A stretch of 64,000 nucleotides of DNA from Shewanella sp. OPT22. GTDB taxonomy: Bacteria; Pseudomonadota; Gammaproteobacteria; Enterobacterales; Shewanellaceae. The stretch lies in NCBI RefSeq assembly GCF_004168585.1, contig NZ_PGVH01000056.1, positions 190,576-254,575 on the forward strand, in the 5' to 3' direction. The position numbers and the translations under genes were made by a program. The notes beneath the pieces were generated by a model. It worked only from the letters and a program-made list of their open reading frames with translations, made no database searches and had not been told where the DNA came from. Positions 46,923 to 57,886 of the stretch are shown piece after piece. How positions within the stretch are numbered: the stretch's first letter is position 1; every line of letters begins with the position of its first letter.

Positions 46923-48383
46923 TTACAGCAATAAACCAGGGCTTAAAGAAGCAGGTAAATTTACGCTATCGGCTTCAACGGAAGCTACAGGATAAGCACA
47001 GTAGTCTGCTGCATAGAATGCAGATGCACGATGGTTACCAGAAGCACCAACACCACCAAATGGTGCAGCACCTGAAGCACCAGTAATTTGCTTGTTCCAG
47101 TTAACAATACCAGCACGGATACGTGCTAGGAAGTAATCATAATCTTCACGGCTGTCAGCCAAGATACCTGCAGATAAACCGTAGCGAGTGTTGTTCGCCA
47201 TGTTAATTGCATCGTCAAATTCCGAGAAACGAACCACTTGCAGTAACGGACCAAAGTATTCTTCATCAGGTAATTCAGCAATATTAGTCACTTCAATTAA
47301 ACCTGGAGATACTAGACCGGTACCTTCTTCAAGGTGCTTAAGTTCAACAAGAGGATTACCACCCAAAGCCATTAAGTTAGCTTGAGCAGCAACCATACCT
47401 TTGGCTGCACCTTCAGAGATCATTGACCCCATGAATGGTTGAGGTTGCATGTTCCAAGGACCAACTTGAATTTGCTTAACCGCGTCCGTTAACTCAGTGA
47501 CTAGCTTATCGCCCGCTTCACCTTGCTCAACGTATAAACGACGAGCACAAGTACAACGTTGACCCGTTGAGATGTAAGCTGACTGTAAGATTTCATGAAC
47601 AGCTGCTTTCGTGTCTTCTACGCCCTTAACGATCAATGGGTTATTACCACCCATTTCTAACGCTAAAATTTTACCTGGGTGGCCTGCGTATTGTTCATGC
47701 AGAATATGACCTGTACGAGAACTACCGGTAAAGAACAAACCGTCCAGTTGCGGGTGAGAAGCCAATGCTTTACCCGTTTCAACTTCGCCTTGTACTAAGT
47801 TAATCACACCTTTTGGTAAACCTGCTTGTTCCCAAATTTTCAACATCAATTCAGCAACTTTAGGCGTAAGCTCAGATGGCTTGAACACAACAGTATTACC
47901 CGCAAGTAATGCAGGAACAATGTGGCCATTTGGCAAGTGGCCTGGGAAGTTATAAGGGCCAAACACAGCAACCACACCATGAGGCTTATGACGTAAAACA
48001 GCACGGCCAGCTGGTATATCACTTTCAGAATGACCAGTACGTTTGTTATATGCTGCTACTGAAAGGCCGATTTTGCCGATCATTGCGCCAGCTTCAGTTG
48101 CAGTTTCCCACTGAGGTTTACCCGTTTCTTGTGCAATTGTTTCTGCGATTACAGCTTTGTTCTCTTCAAGCGCATCCCGATAAGCTTCAACAATCGCTAA
48201 ACGGCCTTCAAGACCAAGCATGAACCAATCAAACTGTGCAGCACGTGCCGCTTCAACAGCTGTGTCAACTTGTGACGGAGTCGCACTTACACCGCTCCAT
48301 ACCGTTTCTTTATTTGCCGGGTTGGTTGAAGCCATTTCATGGCCTTCGCCAGCAACCCACTGACCATTAATAAACTGTGTCAT
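46923..48383 (-). CDS. astD: Succinylglutamate-semialdehyde dehydrogenase
   Basis: 486 residues, full length. Aldehyde dehydrogenase fold with catalytic Cys in [15 protein letters not shown], Glu in [13 protein letters not shown] and the [12 protein letters not shown] region. Step 4 of the AST arginine degradation pathway. It is 35 bp downstream of astA. astB and astE are not in the window. Confidence 0.95.
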   Translation of the reverse strand: MTQFINGQWVAGEGHEMASTNPANKETVWSGVSATPSQVDTAVEAARAAQFDWFMLGLEGRLAIVEAYRDALEENKAVIAETIAQETGKPQWETATEAGAMIGKIGLSVAAYNKRTGHSESDIPAGRAVLRHKPHGVVAVFGPYNFPGHLPNGHIVPALLAGNTVVFKPSELTPKVAELMLKIWEQAGLPKGVINLVQGEVETGKALASHPQLDGLFFTGSSRTGHILHEQYAGHPGKILALEMGGNNPLIVKGVEDTKAAVHEILQSAYISTGQRCTCARRLYVEQGEAGDKLVTELTDAVKQIQVGPWNMQPQPFMGSMISEGAAKGMVAAQANLMALGGNPLVELKHLEEGTGLVSPGLIEVTNIAELPDEEYFGPLLQVVRFSEFDDAINMANNTRYGLSAGILADSREDYDYFLARIRAGIVNWNKQITGASGAAPFGGVGASGNHRASAFYAADYCAYPVASVEADSVNLPASLSPGLLL

Positions 48384-48418
48384 TTTTTAATACCTTACTC
48401 ACAAGCTTAAATCGCAAC

Positions 48419-49438
48419 TTACAATGCAAGTATGCGAATTTGCTCGCCTTCATTTACCATTAAACCGTCAGCTAATTGAGGACTGATCACAACATCATCA
48501 CTTTCTTCTGAAACAGACAGATAAGCTGATGTTGCTCGATAATCGGCTAACTTGGTATTTGAAATAATGAATTTAGATTCTGATGCTGGCATATGGCCAA
48601 CACGAATAGTTAATAGACGGCTTTCTTTAACAGAGCGAATGTTTTCAAGTTCACACTCAACCGTTGGGCCACCATCGAAAATATCAACATAACCACGGTA
48701 TTGCAGACCTTCCGCTTCAAGCAGTTTTAATGCTGGACGCGTTTTATCGTGCACAACACCAATCACTTCTTGAGCTTCTTTAGGAAGTAAGCAGGTATAA
48801 ACAGGGTTTCGTGGCATCATTTCAGCCATAAATGCTTTTTGTCCTAAGCCTGATAAATAATCCGCTTTAACAAAATCGATACCCAAGAAGTTTTCTTGTA
48901 GCCAGCCATAGAAAGGCGAATTACCAGCTTCATCTGATACACCACGCATTTCTGCAATGACTTTGTCGCCAAAACGGTGCGCATGTTGTGCTAAGAATAA
49001 GAAACGGCTTCGAGAAAGCATACGGCCATTATTGTCTTTGCGATATGAATCTCTCAAGAACAAAGTACAAAGTTCGGCAGCGCCAGTGTAATCGTGACAA
49101 AGTGTTAAGGTTTGAACACTATTATGAACATCAATCTGCTCTGAGTGATAAACCTCGGTACCAACACGATAGTGATAAAACGCATCAATTAGGCCAACAG
49201 CTGCTTCAAGTCCACAAGTACCAACAACTTCGCCAGTATCAGTGTCTTCAAGCACCATTAAGTAGCCTTCATCGTGAGGCTTATCAGTGTCTTTTATAAA
49301 GGATGCTTCTGCTCTCGCAATTTTATTGCGAAGCAAGTCTTCATTGACAGGTAAAGACGTAAATCCGTGACCCGACTCTTCAGCTATCCGCAATAATGCC
49401 GCTAAATCTGAATGTCGAATTGGACGAATGATTAACAT
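48419..49438 (-). CDS. astA: Arginine N-succinyltransferase
   Basis: 339 residues, family length. The N-terminal IIRPIRHSDLAALLRIAEESGHGFTSLP is diagnostic; GNAT-related fold with FLGIDFVKADYLSG and TVECELENIRSVKES later. First step of the AST pathway, using succinyl-CoA. A stem-loop separates it from argD upstream. Confidence 0.95.
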   Translation of the reverse strand: MLIIRPIRHSDLAALLRIAEESGHGFTSLPVNEDLLRNKIARAEASFIKDTDKPHDEGYLMVLEDTDTGEVVGTCGLEAAVGLIDAFYHYRVGTEVYHSEQIDVHNSVQTLTLCHDYTGAAELCTLFLRDSYRKDNNGRMLSRSRFLFLAQHAHRFGDKVIAEMRGVSDEAGNSPFYGWLQENFLGIDFVKADYLSGLGQKAFMAEMMPRNPVYTCLLPKEAQEVIGVVHDKTRPALKLLEAEGLQYRGYVDIFDGGPTVECELENIRSVKESRLLTIRVGHMPASESKFIISNTKLADYRATSAYLSVSEESDDVVISPQLADGLMVNEGEQIRILAL

Positions 49439-49475
49439 CTTAAGTCCTCCAAACGTGGTTAATTAAGTGGAAACA

Positions 49476-49503
49476 ACAAAAAGGCACCACTTGTTGGGTG
49501 CCT
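49476..49503 (-). terminator. Stem-loop between argD and astA
   Basis: On the minus strand AGGCACC...GGTGCCT followed by TTTTTG (49482-49503 stem, T run at 49478-49481). Located 12 bp after the argD stop. It probably reduces astAD expression relative to argD. Confidence 0.8.
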
Positions 49504-49514
49504 AGTTTTTCAAC

Positions 49515-51047
<1,533 letters not shown>

Positions 51048-51962
51048 TTAAGCCGAAAGATTCTCTTTAATAAATCGATAAATCTGCTTTCTTGCTCTTG
51101 TTGCTTCAGGCAAAACTTCAAACAATGGAAAGACATGTGGCATATCTGGGTAGAAGTGCCCTATTATTTGGCCGCCTTCATGCTCAATCTTATTAACAAG
51201 ACGAACAGAATCTTGCAGCAGTAATTCTTTTGTACCTGCAAATACCATGATGGGAGGCGTTCCATTAAAGTCGCCCACAATTGGTGATGCCCTCTCATTC
51301 ATCGGGTTTTGTCCATCTAGGTAAGCACTTCTTAAGCGAAACAAAGATTCAACGGTAAAAAATGGGTCTTCTGAAGCTAGTGTTTCTTCCGCATCCCCGA
51401 GTAATGCAAGATCTAATGCTGGAGAGATCAACACACAAGCTTTAGGTTGAGTTAAACCTAATCGCTTAATATCTAGTAACAATGAGGCACTTAGATTGCC
51501 ACCTGCAGAATCCCCCATCACGATAATCGGTAGCTCAGGGTGCAACTGGGTCAATTTTTTATAAGCTACAAGCACATCATCAATAGAAGCTGGAAATGGA
51601 TGCTCTGGTGCTAACCGATAATCAGGAATGAAGGCATCTAAATCACATTTATGCATGACATCAGTAATAAAATGAGCATGAGAATTAGGTGTTTTAAAAC
51701 AAAATCCTCCTCCTCGAACATAAAATAATGCCGCCTTAGGCGGATTCGTTGCACCTTTGCGTTTGTACATAAGCATACGGCAGTTCGATAACTCGAGTCC
51801 GTCGCTGGTTAAATCTTTAGGCCAACTTTTCCAGCGTTGATCCAAGTTCAACATACGTTTCCGTACCTCTGATATTGGTACTTTTGACTTACCACGACTG
51901 ATCGACGGCTTCGCTACGTAGGAGAGTATTAAGTTGAGAATATTGGCTTGCCAACTGGACAT
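51048..51962 (-). CDS. Alpha/beta hydrolase, HSL-type esterase family
   Basis: 304 residues. Hormone-sensitive-lipase group features: GDSAGGN with nucleophile Ser152, DYRLAPEHPFPA (about 114-125) and a His in MPHVFPLFE. The oxyanion motif HGGG is altered to R83-GGG. The acid position (FAGTKELLLQD) lacks the usual GxxDxL Asp, though a Glu or the later Asp may serve. No signal peptide. It may have changed activity. Confidence 0.8.
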   Translation of the reverse strand: MSSWQANILNLILSYVAKPSISRGKSKVPISEVRKRMLNLDQRWKSWPKDLTSDGLELSNCRMLMYKRKGATNPPKAALFYVRGGGFCFKTPNSHAHFITDVMHKCDLDAFIPDYRLAPEHPFPASIDDVLVAYKKLTQLHPELPIIVMGDSAGGNLSASLLLDIKRLGLTQPKACVLISPALDLALLGDAEETLASEDPFFTVESLFRLRSAYLDGQNPMNERASPIVGDFNGTPPIMVFAGTKELLLQDSVRLVNKIEHEGGQIIGHFYPDMPHVFPLFEVLPEATRARKQIYRFIKENLSA

Positions 51963-52096
51963 AAAGAATCACCGATTTCAATCTGTTAATGCATAAGTTT
52001 AAAATACCATACCATTAAACTTGGCTGAACAATGATTGCAAAACATTCATCTGGAGTTCAATATTTAAACATCGTTTATCAATGTAGTAGCTGAAA

Positions 52097-53191
52097 TTGC
52101 TTAACACTGAAGATTCAACTCCAATTATGCATGCCAGTATTTTACTTCCCAGTAAGGACTTAAATGGTGACATTGCTTTCTTTACTCAACATCTCAATTT
52201 TAAATTAGAGAGTATCTATCCAGCTGATAACCCTAGAGTTGCGATTCTATCCGGTTTAGGCGTTAAACTTGAAATTGATACTCAATGTGACGCCCCTTCC
52301 TCCACTATCGTAATAGATGTAAACGAGGAAGTGATGAGTAGATTGGACTCTGATTCGCTTGTTGCACCCAATGGCACACAAATTACCTTTCGTAAGCCAA
52401 GCAAAATTGAAGAAAAAAACACGCCTATAGCCCTTTGTATTAATCAAGCTAAAGATAATGATGATTGGATAACTGGCCGAGCTGGGATGCTCTATCGTGA
52501 TTTAATTCCTGACCGACTGAATGGAAGGCTCATCGCATCACACATTCGGATCCCTAAGGGAGGCCCAGTACCTGATTCAGTGCATTATCATAAAGTTGAA
52601 TTTCAGCTCATTTACTGTCTCAAAGGCTGGGTAAAAGTGGTTTATGAAGACCAAGGTGAACCATTCATTTTAAGTGCCGGAGACTGTGTCATTCAACCAC
52701 CAGAAATTCGTCATCGAGTATTAGAGTCTGGTGATGGGCTCGAAGTCTTAGAGCTGAGTCTTCCTGCCAATCATCTCACCTGTTTTGACCATAATATGAC
52801 GTTACCTAATAACAGTTTTAATCCAAGTCGGCACTTTTCTGGCACTCAATTTGTGCATCATATCGAATCACAAGCACAGTGGCTCGCACAAGCAGACTCA
52901 ACTATGCTGCTGCAACATACAGGGATAGGTAAAGCCACAGGCGGCTTGGTCGAAATACAAATTATTAAGTCTGCTTCCAGTGAATGCGCTATGACATACA
53001 AACCGTCAGCAACTGCATTCGTCTTCATCAGAAATGGCGACATAGTGTTAACCAATAACCTAGATAAAAAAAAGTACCAGCTGAGTAACAATGATGCCTT
53101 TGTTTTACCCGAAGGGACTGACGTTTTGATTGAAGCGAGCGAGAGTCGCTTCGAGTTAATTACAGCGATATTTTTTGATATCGCTAAATAA
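52097..53191 (+). CDS. Glyoxalase/cupin multidomain protein
   Basis: Up to 364 residues. The start is either TTG 52097 or ATG 52127, neither with a good ribosome-binding site. Residues about 10-105 resemble a glyoxalase/VOC half-domain (HASILLPSKDLNGDIAFFTQHLNFKLESIYP). A metal cupin (about 145-235, VHYHKVEFQLIYCLKGWV with HxH and later IQPPEIRHRV) follows, then a second cupin-like half (about 260-360) that lacks histidine ligands. Fusions like this act on small metabolites; substrate unknown. It ends 4 bp from the convergent HDOD gene. Confidence 0.7.
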   Translation: MLNTEDSTPIMHASILLPSKDLNGDIAFFTQHLNFKLESIYPADNPRVAILSGLGVKLEIDTQCDAPSSTIVIDVNEEVMSRLDSDSLVAPNGTQITFRKPSKIEEKNTPIALCINQAKDNDDWITGRAGMLYRDLIPDRLNGRLIASHIRIPKGGPVPDSVHYHKVEFQLIYCLKGWVKVVYEDQGEPFILSAGDCVIQPPEIRHRVLESGDGLEVLELSLPANHLTCFDHNMTLPNNSFNPSRHFSGTQFVHHIESQAQWLAQADSTMLLQHTGIGKATGGLVEIQIIKSASSECAMTYKPSATAFVFIRNGDIVLTNNLDKKKYQLSNNDAFVLPEGTDVLIEASESRFELITAIFFDIAK

Positions 53192-53195
53192 TCAA

Positions 53196-54347
53196 TTACA
53201 AAATATCTTGCTTACGGAAGTTCTTACTTTTTAGCCTGATAATTTCTTGTTCGCTAAATTCGTAGTAATCAAAGAGCATCTTTTTTTCTCTAGGATCAAT
53301 TTGATTCTGTTCTTCCAGTAAAAGTACTTTGGCAAATATTGTCGCTTTAAGAGCAATTGCACTTTGCTTCGTTAGGTCAGAAAAATTCAAAGTCTGATCC
53401 ATTTCCTTAATGTGCTTTTGCAATTTACTGTTGCCAAAACCGTGTAATTCTAGAACTTGCCAGTTAGCCATACTGCCCATTTGAAGTACATGATCACAAA
53501 CTTTCTGGGTCGGAAACTCTGTTGCAAGTACAGCATCGTAAACATTTTTATCGCGACTCTCGCTTGCCTCTCTAAGCCACTTACCTCTGGTGCCTTCGTA
53601 AACCTGAGCACATTTGCGAAGCACTAATGAACTGCCCATTAGGTTCACTAACGTGAGCGTGAAGATCAGACTTTCGTCCTCTTCCTTTTCTTCATGCAAT
53701 TGCGCTAAAGCTCTCGCTGCAATGGCTGCCATATTAGCAAAACGCCAATATTTTCTTGTGATCCACAAAATCGTTGCGTGATTATTTGGTAACCAGTGAC
53801 GCATACAGAAGTAAGGGATAAGAAACTTGAGTTGTTCCATACCAATGTAGTTAAGTACAAGCTTTAAGTCTGACAATTGAACGTCTGTGCTTTGAGGGCG
53901 ACTTTGTCGAAATGCAGGACTGTTCACAAGATTGACTAAATCTTGATTTAACCATGAGGTATTTTTCACGACTAATAATAATCGCTTCATATCCAATTTT
54001 TTGGAATGAAGTAGCTCAAGCAGTAACCATTGGGTATTCGACACCGGACTTTCAGCAATCAAACTGTCAGTGGAATCCAGCTGATGCTCCATCTCACTAA
54101 TGATCGTCGTAAGCAGTTGATTTGAAACAGCCTCAAATACTGATTTCTGTTGTTGTTGTTTTTCAATGCGCTCACGTAATGCTTGCTGTTCGACTTCAAG
54201 CTTACTGGCCGCATCAAGCAAGTCTTCGCCGAGCTCATCACCAGCCCACGAAGATTTATGTTTGCCAACAATCAATAATTGATAAAAGCGCTTTTCTATT
54301 TCGATGATGGCACCAGGCTTCATTCCGCCCGCCACTTTAAAAACCAC
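53196..54347 (-). CDS. HDOD-domain signalling protein
   Basis: 383 residues. N-terminal coiled coil (about 45-75, Glu/Gln-rich) and an HDOD region (about 105-300: SPVSNTQWLLLELLHSKKLDMKRLLLVVKNTSWLNQDLVNLVNSPAFR). HDOD proteins are HD-like but lack catalytic metal residues and act as regulators in signalling or stress. It is a stand-alone gene at the end of the S9/pabA block; its target is unknown. Confidence 0.85.
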   Translation of the reverse strand: MVFKVAGGMKPGAIIEIEKRFYQLLIVGKHKSSWAGDELGEDLLDAASKLEVEQQALRERIEKQQQQKSVFEAVSNQLLTTIISEMEHQLDSTDSLIAESPVSNTQWLLLELLHSKKLDMKRLLLVVKNTSWLNQDLVNLVNSPAFRQSRPQSTDVQLSDLKLVLNYIGMEQLKFLIPYFCMRHWLPNNHATILWITRKYWRFANMAAIAARALAQLHEEKEEDESLIFTLTLVNLMGSSLVLRKCAQVYEGTRGKWLREASESRDKNVYDAVLATEFPTQKVCDHVLQMGSMANWQVLELHGFGNSKLQKHIKEMDQTLNFSDLTKQSAIALKATIFAKVLLLEEQNQIDPREKKMLFDYYEFSEQEIIRLKSKNFRKQDIL

Positions 54348-54423
54348 TGACTACTCCCGATTGATTCATATTCGGACTTATCCTCATCCTTTACGAGATT
54401 CTAGTTGCTAGAAGCTTGAAAGT

Positions 54424-54448
54424 AAAAAGGCTTCCAGTTGGAAGCCTT
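54424..54448 (-). terminator. Terminator of the S9 peptidase gene
   Basis: On the minus strand AAGGCTTCC-AACT-GGAAGCC followed by TTTTT (stem 54427-54448), 19 bp after the stop. A strong intrinsic terminator. Confidence 0.9.
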
Positions 54449-54466
54449 AAAATCAATCAGCATTGG

Positions 54467-56947
54467 TTATTTAAGATTTTTCTCAAATAACTTATAAATG
54501 CGACGGTATTCATCTAGCCAGCTTGATGGTTGTACAAAACCATGAGGTTCTACCGGATAAATTGCCGTCTCAAACATTGGTTTTTCAAGTTCAATTAAAC
54601 GTTGAACAAGACGAACACTGTCTTGGAAGAACACGTTATCGTCTAATACACCACTCATGATCAATAATGGCTTTTTAAGACCTTCAGCATGCTCAATTGG
54701 CGAGCTTCGCTCATAAGCAATTGGGTCAACATCCGGCGTATTCAAAATGTTAGACGTATAAGGCGCATTGTAATGTGCCCAATCGGTTACAGGACGAAGC
54801 GCTGCACCCGCTTGGAATAAGTCAGGCTCGTTGAACAGTGCCATGAAGGTTAGGAATCCACCGTAAGAACCGCCATAAGTACCGACACGGTTAGCATCAA
54901 CGTGAGCGTTTCTTGCCATCCATTTTACGCCATCAGCTAAATCTTCAACCTCAGGATGTCCCATATTACGATAAATCGCTGTACGCCAGTCACGTCCATA
55001 ACCTTTAGAGCCTCGATAGTCCATATCCATTACCACATAGCCCTGCTGCGCTAGCAAGTTATGGAACATGTATTCACGGAAGTAGCCTGAAAAACCATAA
55101 TGGGCATTTTGTAAATAACCTGCACCATGATTAAAGATCACCGCTGGATATTTTTTGCTGCTATTGCGGTCATATCCTTCAGGTACATAAACACGTGCAT
55201 AAACATCACCAGCACCATGACTAGATTTCACTTTAACGATTTCTGGTGCTTGCCATTTGTATTGGGTGAATGCTTTGCTGGTATAGTGAGTTAATTGCTT
55301 TAAGTCACCACCAATTTTCTGAACATACAGTTCATTTGGCCGAGTACGAGTTGATGCTGTCAGTAATAAAGCATCACCATCCGGGCTTAGGCTATAGTCT
55401 AGAGTGCCTTTCCAATCCGTCAGCTTTTCATCTTTACCCGTTTTGATATCAACACGATACACGTTATAGATACCTGGTTGTGTCTTATTGGCTTTGTAAT
55501 ACAAATATTGATTCTTAGGACCAATGGAGACTTCACTCACCACGTACTTACCTTGAGTCAAAGGCTTAGCTTTTTTGCTTTCTGACTTTAAGTAAAGTTG
55601 TGAGTAACCTGATTTCTCAGATAAGAAATAATACTGCTCAGTATTCCCTATCCAACCAAATTGGTTGTGCGTGTAATTTATCCAAGCATCATCATGCAAA
55701 CGGTCTTCAGTTTTAAACTTGCCATTATTCAGATCAACACTGGCAATCCAACGATCTTTGTTATCAACAGCCTCAACCATGACAAGCACTTTATTTTCAG
55801 TACTGTGCCACTGGATTGGGCTTTGACTCCAACCCCAATCTTGCATTAAACGTATCTTACGAGGCGCTTTCTTTGACTCATACGTTTTGCCTTCAGCTTT
55901 TGCATTTTCTGCTTTAACTTTTGCTAGAACGTCTTCGTTATAACCTGTTAAACCTTCGATTGTCACAGGATGCTTAGTGTGCGTTTTTAAATCTAGAACG
56001 ACAAAATCTTGTCCTGGATATTTATCTTCAGCAACACGTGCACGAGCAGGCACAGCATCAATATATCCATCTTGGCCTAGATAATTCGGCATGATGTCAT
56101 GCTCACTGCGCCACTTATAATTTTTATCGACTAAAGCGACAAACATATATCGACCATCGGCAGAGAGGCTTTGCGTAGCAATACGATTATTTTTACCTAA
56201 ATACCAAGCTTTAGGAGCAATAGTTGGGTCAGCTTTAGCAAGATCTTGGTTATACTTTTCACGAGTTTCAGCGTCTCGTTGCACCTTGGCTACGTATTTA
56301 ATTAAACGATGTTGCTGCTTAGCGATATACCCTTCTGGCCCGGTGACACCTTTTGGTTTATTGGCCATTTGTAGATCAGCAATTTGCTCAACTAATCCCG
56401 TTAAACCATGAATGCGAAAAACCTGCCCGCCTTGCCAGTATGCAAGATCACCGTTTGTTAGGTAGCGAACACCACTGATACGCTTATTTTGACGAGTAAC
56501 TTGAATCATGCGGTCAGTGGTCAAATCTTTAACAAAGACATTACCTTGGTAAATGTAAGCTTTCTTTGTTTTCTCAGCATTAAACACACCACCGCGTTGA
56601 TCAGCTAAATTCAGTTGAGATAGGCTTAATTTCTTTGCTGGACCCGTTAATGCTTGCTCGTAGAAATCTGACGTTGGAGCTGAATGCGCTTGACGTGAGA
56701 AAAAGATCGAATGACCATCGTCAGCCCAATAAGCTCTTTTTGCTAAAATCCCCATCCAATCTGGGTTAGCCATAATTTGTTTTAAGGTGAGCTTCTGTCC
56801 GACTTTAGGCGGAGCTACCAAATCAATTTGTGCAGTTTGATTTGCAATAACACTCGTCTCTGGCGCTTTAGGTGTAGTCGTTGCACACGCAGAGAGAATC
56901 GCCAAACTCAAAGTACCTAAGGCGAGATTTCGGCTTAGCAGTTTCAT
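54467..56947 (-). CDS. S9 family prolyl oligopeptidase, lipoprotein
   Basis: 826 residues. The lipobox LSLAILSACATT gives a lipid-anchored Cys about residue 21, so it is membrane-anchored on the periplasmic side. An N-terminal beta-propeller (about 60-560) and a C-terminal alpha/beta hydrolase domain carry the triad Ser in GTYGGSYGGF, Asp in GVLDDNVFFQD and His in EPHGFVQPSSW. DPP IV-type dipeptidyl peptidases of this class trim dipeptides from peptides. It follows pabA on the same strand with a 10-bp gap and may be co-transcribed. Confidence 0.92.
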   Translation of the reverse strand: MKLLSRNLALGTLSLAILSACATTTPKAPETSVIANQTAQIDLVAPPKVGQKLTLKQIMANPDWMGILAKRAYWADDGHSIFFSRQAHSAPTSDFYEQALTGPAKKLSLSQLNLADQRGGVFNAEKTKKAYIYQGNVFVKDLTTDRMIQVTRQNKRISGVRYLTNGDLAYWQGGQVFRIHGLTGLVEQIADLQMANKPKGVTGPEGYIAKQQHRLIKYVAKVQRDAETREKYNQDLAKADPTIAPKAWYLGKNNRIATQSLSADGRYMFVALVDKNYKWRSEHDIMPNYLGQDGYIDAVPARARVAEDKYPGQDFVVLDLKTHTKHPVTIEGLTGYNEDVLAKVKAENAKAEGKTYESKKAPRKIRLMQDWGWSQSPIQWHSTENKVLVMVEAVDNKDRWIASVDLNNGKFKTEDRLHDDAWINYTHNQFGWIGNTEQYYFLSEKSGYSQLYLKSESKKAKPLTQGKYVVSEVSIGPKNQYLYYKANKTQPGIYNVYRVDIKTGKDEKLTDWKGTLDYSLSPDGDALLLTASTRTRPNELYVQKIGGDLKQLTHYTSKAFTQYKWQAPEIVKVKSSHGAGDVYARVYVPEGYDRNSSKKYPAVIFNHGAGYLQNAHYGFSGYFREYMFHNLLAQQGYVVMDMDYRGSKGYGRDWRTAIYRNMGHPEVEDLADGVKWMARNAHVDANRVGTYGGSYGGFLTFMALFNEPDLFQAGAALRPVTDWAHYNAPYTSNILNTPDVDPIAYERSSPIEHAEGLKKPLLIMSGVLDDNVFFQDSVRLVQRLIELEKPMFETAIYPVEPHGFVQPSSWLDEYRRIYKLFEKNLK

Positions 56948-56957
56948 ACGGCTTCCT

Positions 56958-57527
56958 TTATTGTTTTAAAAAATTATCGAGCAACTCCAACCCCTTTTCA
57001 GTCAAAATAGACTCAGGGTGAAATTGCACACCATATATTTGTTTTGTTTTATGGCTCATCGCCATGATTTCCTGCCCGTACTCATCAGAGTCAAACCATG
57101 CATCCAGTTCGAACTCATCGGGCAACTCATTGACTAATAACGAGTGATAACGCGTCACGGTTAAGGGATTTGGCAACGCATTAAATAGTCTGTTATTTGC
57201 ATGAGTAATATCACTGGTTTTACCGTGCATCACTCGTGCAGCTCTTATCACTTGCTTTCCAAATACTTGCGCTATTGCTTGATGCCCCAAGCACACACCG
57301 AGTATGGGTAATTTACCCTGAAAATACTCAATTGCTGCAAGAGAAACACCAGCCTCATTAGGCGTGCAGGGTCCCGGTGAAATAACCAAATATTGAGGCT
57401 GCAAAGCTTCAATTTCTGCAATGGTGATTTCATCATTACGCCTCACTTCAACATGCTGACCAAGCTGCTGAAAATATTGCACTAGATTAAACGTAAATGA
57501 GTCGTAATTGTCTATCATCAGTAGCAT
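56958..57527 (-). CDS. pabA: Aminodeoxychorismate/anthranilate synthase glutaminase
   Basis: 189 residues. Class I glutaminase with [15 protein letters not shown], nucleophile Cys in LGVCLGHQ and His-x-Glu in VQFHPES. In Shewanella the copy in this neighbourhood (next to argD/ast and the S9 peptidase) is pabA, making p-aminobenzoate for folate; TrpG activity cannot be excluded. A MITE-like element begins 77 bp upstream of its start. Confidence 0.9.
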   Translation of the reverse strand: MLLMIDNYDSFTFNLVQYFQQLGQHVEVRRNDEITIAEIEALQPQYLVISPGPCTPNEAGVSLAAIEYFQGKLPILGVCLGHQAIAQVFGKQVIRAARVMHGKTSDITHANNRLFNALPNPLTVTRYHSLLVNELPDEFELDAWFDSDEYGQEIMAMSHKTKQIYGVQFHPESILTEKGLELLDNFLKQ

Positions 57528-57604
57528 GTCTGCTACTCCAATAACTGTTGATTCTTATAATAGTTGCGAGGATTGTATCACTTTAAGAATGAAACGAAAC
57601 ATTA

Positions 57605-57867
57605 GGGGCTGTTTATCTTTCGTGATTGTTTTTGCAGCGATAAATTGGCTGTTTTATTCAAGGCAGAGCTTGTGCGGTTTGGTTTCTCCAAATAAGCAAG
57701 CGATAACGATGAAGAAACGACCAATTTACGCTGTCTTCGATGCTTTTGAGCATCCACTGTTCTGTGTTGTGACCAGTTTACTTAGATGGCTAGGCTCCAC
57801 TGCTCACGCCTTGAACAGACAAATGCTCAAATAGCACAAATTTTAATCCTGAAAGATAAACAGCCCC
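57605..57867. mobile_element. MITE-like element, 263 bp
   Basis: Terminal inverted repeats of about 23 bp (57605-57627 and 57845-57867, 21 of 23 matching). Both begin GGGGCTGTTTATCTTTC and are flanked by a TA dinucleotide on each side (57603-57604 and 57868-57869). A TA target duplication points to mobilisation by an IS630/Tc1-type transposase. The interior has no transposase; a short open frame entering from outside (to 57834) is probably chance. No second copy is seen in the window. Confidence 0.75.
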
Positions 57868-57886
57868 TAGTAAATAATTAAGGCTA

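Noticed and set aside
57508-57834. 108-codon open frame reading into the MITE
   Set aside because: It begins in the pabA upstream region, crosses the element's left repeat, has no ribosome-binding site and no family resemblance.
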